From: Methylobacterium sp. Leaf117
GTDB lineage: Bacteria; Pseudomonadota; Alphaproteobacteria; Rhizobiales; Beijerinckiaceae
DNA: 64,000 nt
Assembly (NCBI RefSeq): GCF_001422985.1
Contig: NZ_LMNL01000012.1
Location: 685,096 to 749,095, forward strand
Direction of reading: 5' to 3'
The notes under the pieces were generated by a model. It did not search any database and was not told the DNA's origin. It saw only the letters and a program-made list of their open reading frames with translations. Shown here in pieces: positions 61,014 through 64,000 of the stretch. Positions within the stretch are counted from its first letter, which is position 1. Each line of letters starts with the position of its first letter. The position numbers were made by a program, and so were the translations under genes.

Positions 61014-62318
61014 TCACGGTCCCGCCGAGGCGACCGCGGGGCGGGCGGCCTCCGCCCGGGCGCGCTGGGCCGCAGCATAGCCCGACAGCACGTCCGAGCC
61101 CATCCGGGTCATCGAAAACCGCGTCCGGACCGAAGCCGCCAGGGCCTCGAAGCGCTGGCGGCTGGCGGCGGGCTCCTCGTCGAGGACGCGGGCGATCGCG
61201 GCCGCGAGGGCCTGCCCGTCGCGGGGCGGCACCAGGTCGGAGGCGGCGGCCCCGAAGATCTCCGGAATGCCGCCCACATCGGTGGCGACGAGAGGCTGGC
61301 AGGCGGCGGCCGCCTCCAGCACCACGTAGGGGAGGGATTCGGCGAGCGAGGGCACTACCATGATCCGGCCGCGGGCCAGCACCGGGCGGATCGCCTGCGG
61401 CGGCTCGAATGCCACCGCGTCCCGCAGGCCCATCGCCGCGACCCGCTCGGCCAGAACCTCGGAATCGGGGCCGGAGCCGACCATCAGCAGGCGCAGGGGG
61501 CGGCCCTCGGCGCGCAGGCGCAGGAGGGCGTCGAGGAGGAAGGGCACGCCCTTCGCGTCGCGCAATTCGCCGATATAGACGAGGTCGGCGCGCTCCTCGG
61601 CCGGCACGATCGGGGCGAATTCCGCCTCGCTGATGCCGTTGTGGACGATGCGGGTGATCCGGCCCGGGTCGCCCGCATAGGTGCGGTGCCGCCCGGCGAC
61701 GTACTCGCTCTCGAACAGGAAGACGTCGGTGCGCAGGGCCATCAGGCGCTCGACGCCCATATAGACCCGGTGGGGCAGGGTGCCGGGCTTGTAGTTGTAG
61801 CTCCCGCCATGGGGGGTATAGGCGCGGATCGGCCCGCGGTCGCGCAACGGGGCCATGCGGGCATAGACGCCGCCCTTGGCGCCGTGGCCGTGCAGCACGG
61901 TGGCGGCCACGGCCTCGGCGTGCCGGGCGACGGCGCGCAGGATCCTCAGGTCCGAGACATGCGGGTTGCGGTGCATCGGCAGGCGCATCAACCCCAGGGC
62001 GAGGCAGGGGGCGAGGTCCGCCAGGGCCCGGGCGGCGCGCTCGCCGCCGGTGGCGGCGTCGCAGAGGATGCCGACCTGATGGCCCGCCGTGGCCTGGAGG
62101 CGGGCGAGGTCGAGGACGTGGCGGAAGAGACCGCCGACGGGCGCGCGGAAGATGTGGAGGATGCGCTGCGTGGCGCTGCCGGACCCGCCGGTCAGGACCG
62201 ATGCGGACAGGTCGGACCCGGCGATGGGCGCGGCGAGGCCAGAGGTGGCAAGGCTGGACCCCGAGACGCCGGAGCCGATCAGACCAGGGGCGAACGCACG
62301 CACGACAAGCTGCTCCAC
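61014..62318 (-). CDS. glycosyltransferase, GT4/GT1 family
   Basis: A 434-residue GT-B fold glycosyltransferase. The first 40 residues are variable and may be spurious. HIFRAPVGGLFRHVLDLARLQ starts the acceptor domain, and the donor domain has VYIGELRDAKGVPFLLDALLRL and PSLAESLPYVVLEAAAACQPLVATDVGGIPEIF, which contain the usual EX7E-type glutamates. It likely adds a sugar to the exopolysaccharide. It is upstream of and in the same orientation as the sugar transferase gene. Confidence 0.87.
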   Translation of the reverse strand: MEQLVVRAFAPGLIGSGVSGSSLATSGLAAPIAGSDLSASVLTGGSGSATQRILHIFRAPVGGLFRHVLDLARLQATAGHQVGILCDAATGGERAARALADLAPCLALGLMRLPMHRNPHVSDLRILRAVARHAEAVAATVLHGHGAKGGVYARMAPLRDRGPIRAYTPHGGSYNYKPGTLPHRVYMGVERLMALRTDVFLFESEYVAGRHRTYAGDPGRITRIVHNGISEAEFAPIVPAEERADLVYIGELRDAKGVPFLLDALLRLRAEGRPLRLLMVGSGPDSEVLAERVAAMGLRDAVAFEPPQAIRPVLARGRIMVVPSLAESLPYVVLEAAAACQPLVATDVGGIPEIFGAAASDLVPPRDGQALAAAIARVLDEEPAASRQRFEALAASVRTRFSMTRMGSDVLSGYAAAQRARAEAARPAVASAGP

Positions 62319-62501
62319 GCGACACGGGACCAGCGGTCAGACCGCATGTCCGTCGGAGGAACCTGGCGTCCGAGAGGTGGGCGGACCGTTAAACGGACCT
62401 CCGCGCGGCCCCGTCCGGCCGAAGATCGGCAGAATCCTTCGCGGTTCGGTTAGGCGAGTCCTAACTTCCGGAACAGTATTGCGAAGATCGCGGCCCGAAG
62501 C

Positions 62502-62546
62502 CCGGCATTCGGAAATCCGGCATTCCAAAATCCGGCATGCCGATCA
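62502..62546. repeat. three tandem 15-bp imperfect repeats
   Basis: Units of pattern CCGGCATTCSRAAAT start at 62502, 62517 and 62532. The last one runs into the stop codon of the Wza-like gene. Similar in size to other short tandem repeats in this window. Confidence 0.75.
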
Positions 62547-63116
62547 GAAGAAGCGCTCCTTGATCACGATGGTGTCGCCGGGACGCACCGGATAGGTCAT
62601 CGGCACGATGCCCGAGACGAGGCCGTCCCGGCCCTCGCGGGTCAGCACCGCGTAGTCGCGGGCGGCGCGGGGCCCGAAGCCGGCCGCGATCGCCACCGCG
62701 GTCTCGACCGCCATGCCGTTGACGTAGGGATACTGGCCCGAGGTCGTGACCTCGCCGAGGATGTAGAACGGCCGGTAGGCGTCGACCTCGACGGTGACGT
62801 GGGGCTCGCGCACGAAGCCGGCCGAGAGCTTGGCCTCGATGGTGCGCGCGGCCTGGGCGGTGGGCTGGCCGCCCACCTTCACCAGGCCGATGAGCGGCAT
62901 CGCGATGTTGCCCGCGCCGTCGACCGCGTAGATGTTCGACAGGTTGTCCTGGCCGAAGACGATGACCCGGAGGCGGTCGCCGGCGGAGAGCGTGTAGCGC
63001 GCCCCGATCGAGCCGGTGCCGGTCGCGTCGAGTTGATCGGTCCGGAAATCCGGGCGCAGGCAGCCGCCGAGCATCAGGCTCGACGTCAGCGTTATGAGAA
63101 GTGATCGCCGGTTCAT
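62544..63116 (-). CDS. Wza-type polysaccharide export lipoprotein
   Basis: A 190-residue outer-membrane lipoprotein of the polysaccharide export family. The N-terminus SLLITLTSSLMLGGC has a lipobox with acylated Cys at about residue 19. The Poly_export domain (YTLSAGDRLRVIVFGQDNLS; VDGAGNIAMPLIGLVKVGG) and a SLBB domain (YILGEVTTSGQYPYVNGMAVE) follow. It is shorter than E. coli Wza (about 380), so the pore may need a partner. It diverges from the chain-length regulator. Confidence 0.9.
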   Translation of the reverse strand: MNRRSLLITLTSSLMLGGCLRPDFRTDQLDATGTGSIGARYTLSAGDRLRVIVFGQDNLSNIYAVDGAGNIAMPLIGLVKVGGQPTAQAARTIEAKLSAGFVREPHVTVEVDAYRPFYILGEVTTSGQYPYVNGMAVETAVAIAAGFGPRAARDYAVLTREGRDGLVSGIVPMTYPVRPGDTIVIKERFF

Positions 63117-63302
63117 CACTACTGCCGTCGTGAGGAAGATTCGATCCAACTTCTAGGGCGGCATGGTTAACGAACACTGACGTCCCGCAACGATCCGTGC
63201 GAAACCCCGCCTCTTAACGTCCGATCAACCTTAACGCGCTCTATTCGCATCAGAGCCGGCCCGCCCGCGGTCGACCTCCTTGCCTTGCGTAAAGATCGAG
63301 CC

Positions 63303-64000
63303 ATGCCCCGCTCTTCGCCGTTCCAGCCCACCCGCGACGCCCCGCCCGCCGAAGGCGAGGGGTTGGGGTTGGCGCAACTCGCCGGCCTGCTGCGCCGGTC
63401 CTGGCGCTGGATCGTCATCCCGACCGCCCTGGCGACGATCGGTGCCATCGCGTTCGTGCAGGTGGTGTCGCCGCGCTACACCGGCGAGGCGAAGATCCTG
63501 CTCGAGAGCCGCGACACGCCCTACACCCGCACCGCCCAGGAACGCGGCGAGCAGCCCCAGCCGATCGACGAGCAGGCGGTGGCGAGCCAGGTCCAGGTGG
63601 TGATGTCGCGGGACCTCGCCCGCGATGCGATCCGCCGGCTGTCGCTGGCCGGCAACGCCGAATTCGATCCGAGCGTCGCCGGCTTCGGCCCGCTGCAGCG
63701 CGCCCTGATGATGATCGGGCTGGCCCGCAATCCGATGGAGCGCCCGCCCGAGGAGCGGATCCTGGAGACCTATTTCGACCGCCTCAGCGTCTACCCGGCC
63801 GGCAAGTCGCGCATCCTCACGGTGGAGTTCCGCTCGCAGGATCCGCACCTCGCGGCCCAGGCGGCCAACACCATCGCGGAACTCTACATCGGCTCCCTCG
63901 AAGCGGCGAAGACCGACACCGCCCGCTACGCCTCGAGCTGGCTCGGCGGCAACATCGAGGCCCTGCGCACCCGCGTCGCCGAGGCGGAATCCAAGGTCGA
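63303..64000 (+). CDS. exopolysaccharide chain-length determinant (Wzz/GumC/Wzc-like, partial)
   Basis: N-terminal 232 residues of a polysaccharide co-polymerase, cut off by the window end. GLGLAQLAGLLRRSWRWIVIPTALATIGAIAFVQVV contains the first membrane segment, and YTGEAKILLESRD and YFDRLSVYPAGKSRILTVEFRSQDPHLAAQAANTIAELYI are typical of the Wzz domain; the coiled coil starts at the window end. Divergent from the Wza-like gene over 186 bp. A C-terminal kinase domain may exist beyond the edge. Confidence 0.88.
   Translation, partial: MPRSSPFQPTRDAPPAEGEGLGLAQLAGLLRRSWRWIVIPTALATIGAIAFVQVVSPRYTGEAKILLESRDTPYTRTAQERGEQPQPIDEQAVASQVQVVMSRDLARDAIRRLSLAGNAEFDPSVAGFGPLQRALMMIGLARNPMERPPEERILETYFDRLSVYPAGKSRILTVEFRSQDPHLAAQAANTIAELYIGSLEAAKTDTARYASSWLGGNIEALRTRVAEAESKV

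Noticed and set aside
59310-62453. A 1047-codon open frame on the plus strand
   Set aside because: It spans the antisense of two clear exopolysaccharide genes and their gap, with His/Gly/Arg-rich composition typical of a shadow frame.
1-64000. tRNA, rRNA, CRISPR array, complete insertion sequence or prophage
   Set aside because: No cloverleaf, rRNA stretch, regularly spaced repeat-spacer array or transposase/integrase was recognised. Short tandem repeats found lack spacers.

Overview
The window looks like the chromosome of a pink-pigmented facultative methylotroph of the Methylobacterium/Methylorubrum group (Alphaproteobacteria). Base composition is strongly GC-rich and GTG/TTG starts are common. 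One stretch carries a lanthanide-type methanol dehydrogenase (XoxF), PQQ biosynthesis with a PqqCD fusion, the MxbDM regulators, the tetrahydromethanopterin (H4MPT)/methylofuran C1 pathway (Fhc, Mch, MtdB, Fae) and a lanthanide uptake (lut) cluster. Gene names rest on reading the translated proteins and on remembered gene order in M. extorquens AM1; no database search was run.

Layout: 1-4120 (minus) is a tightly packed unit of a phytoene/diapophytoene-type desaturase, a secreted DUF2141 protein and an ABC-2 transporter. 4321-8080 holds a TrmH-type RNA methyltransferase, a MaoC-type (R)-hydratase (croR-like), a short CDF-like membrane protein, a metallophosphoesterase and a pterin carbinolamine dehydratase. 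8331-10867 is an SsuABC-like ABC transporter. 10868-11540 is a long xoxF upstream region with a possible structured leader. 11541-14938 is xoxF-xoxG-xoxJ. 15028-16729 (minus) is folP-folB-folK. 17096-21608 (minus) is pqqA, pqqB, pqqCD, pqqE plus two exported proteins, preceded by mxbD-mxbM (21826-24164).

24845-29358 (minus) is fhcB-A-D-C. 29750-36598 (plus) holds an mptG-like gene, mtdB, an MfnD-like ATP-grasp protein, mch, a RimK-like ligase, a CitG-like protein and fae. 36735-38742 has HisA-like and MfnF-like genes and a 66-residue protein. 39155-41197 is an RTX-repeat protein that interrupts the methylotrophy genes, with an AT-rich upstream region. 41601-46683 (minus) holds MfnB, an MfnE-like kinase, a dihydropteroate synthase-like protein, a DUF447 protein, an SRPBCC protein and a beta-propeller. 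46985-56160 is a DUF2380-like gene and the lutA-H cluster; 56571-56930 encodes a small LutD-like exported protein where a lanmodulin gene might have been expected. 57049-59094 is a hybrid histidine kinase, and 59397-64000 is one edge of an exopolysaccharide locus.

How it fits together: lanthanide enters through LutH and the Lut ABC system; PqqA-E make PQQ; XoxF with both cofactors oxidises methanol in the periplasm and passes electrons to XoxG, with XoxJ as accessory. Formaldehyde in the cytoplasm is condensed with H4MPT by Fae, oxidised by MtdB and Mch, and released as formate by the Fhc complex using methylofuran. Many remaining genes are likely to make H4MPT and methylofuran. CroR would serve the ethylmalonyl-CoA/PHB cycle.
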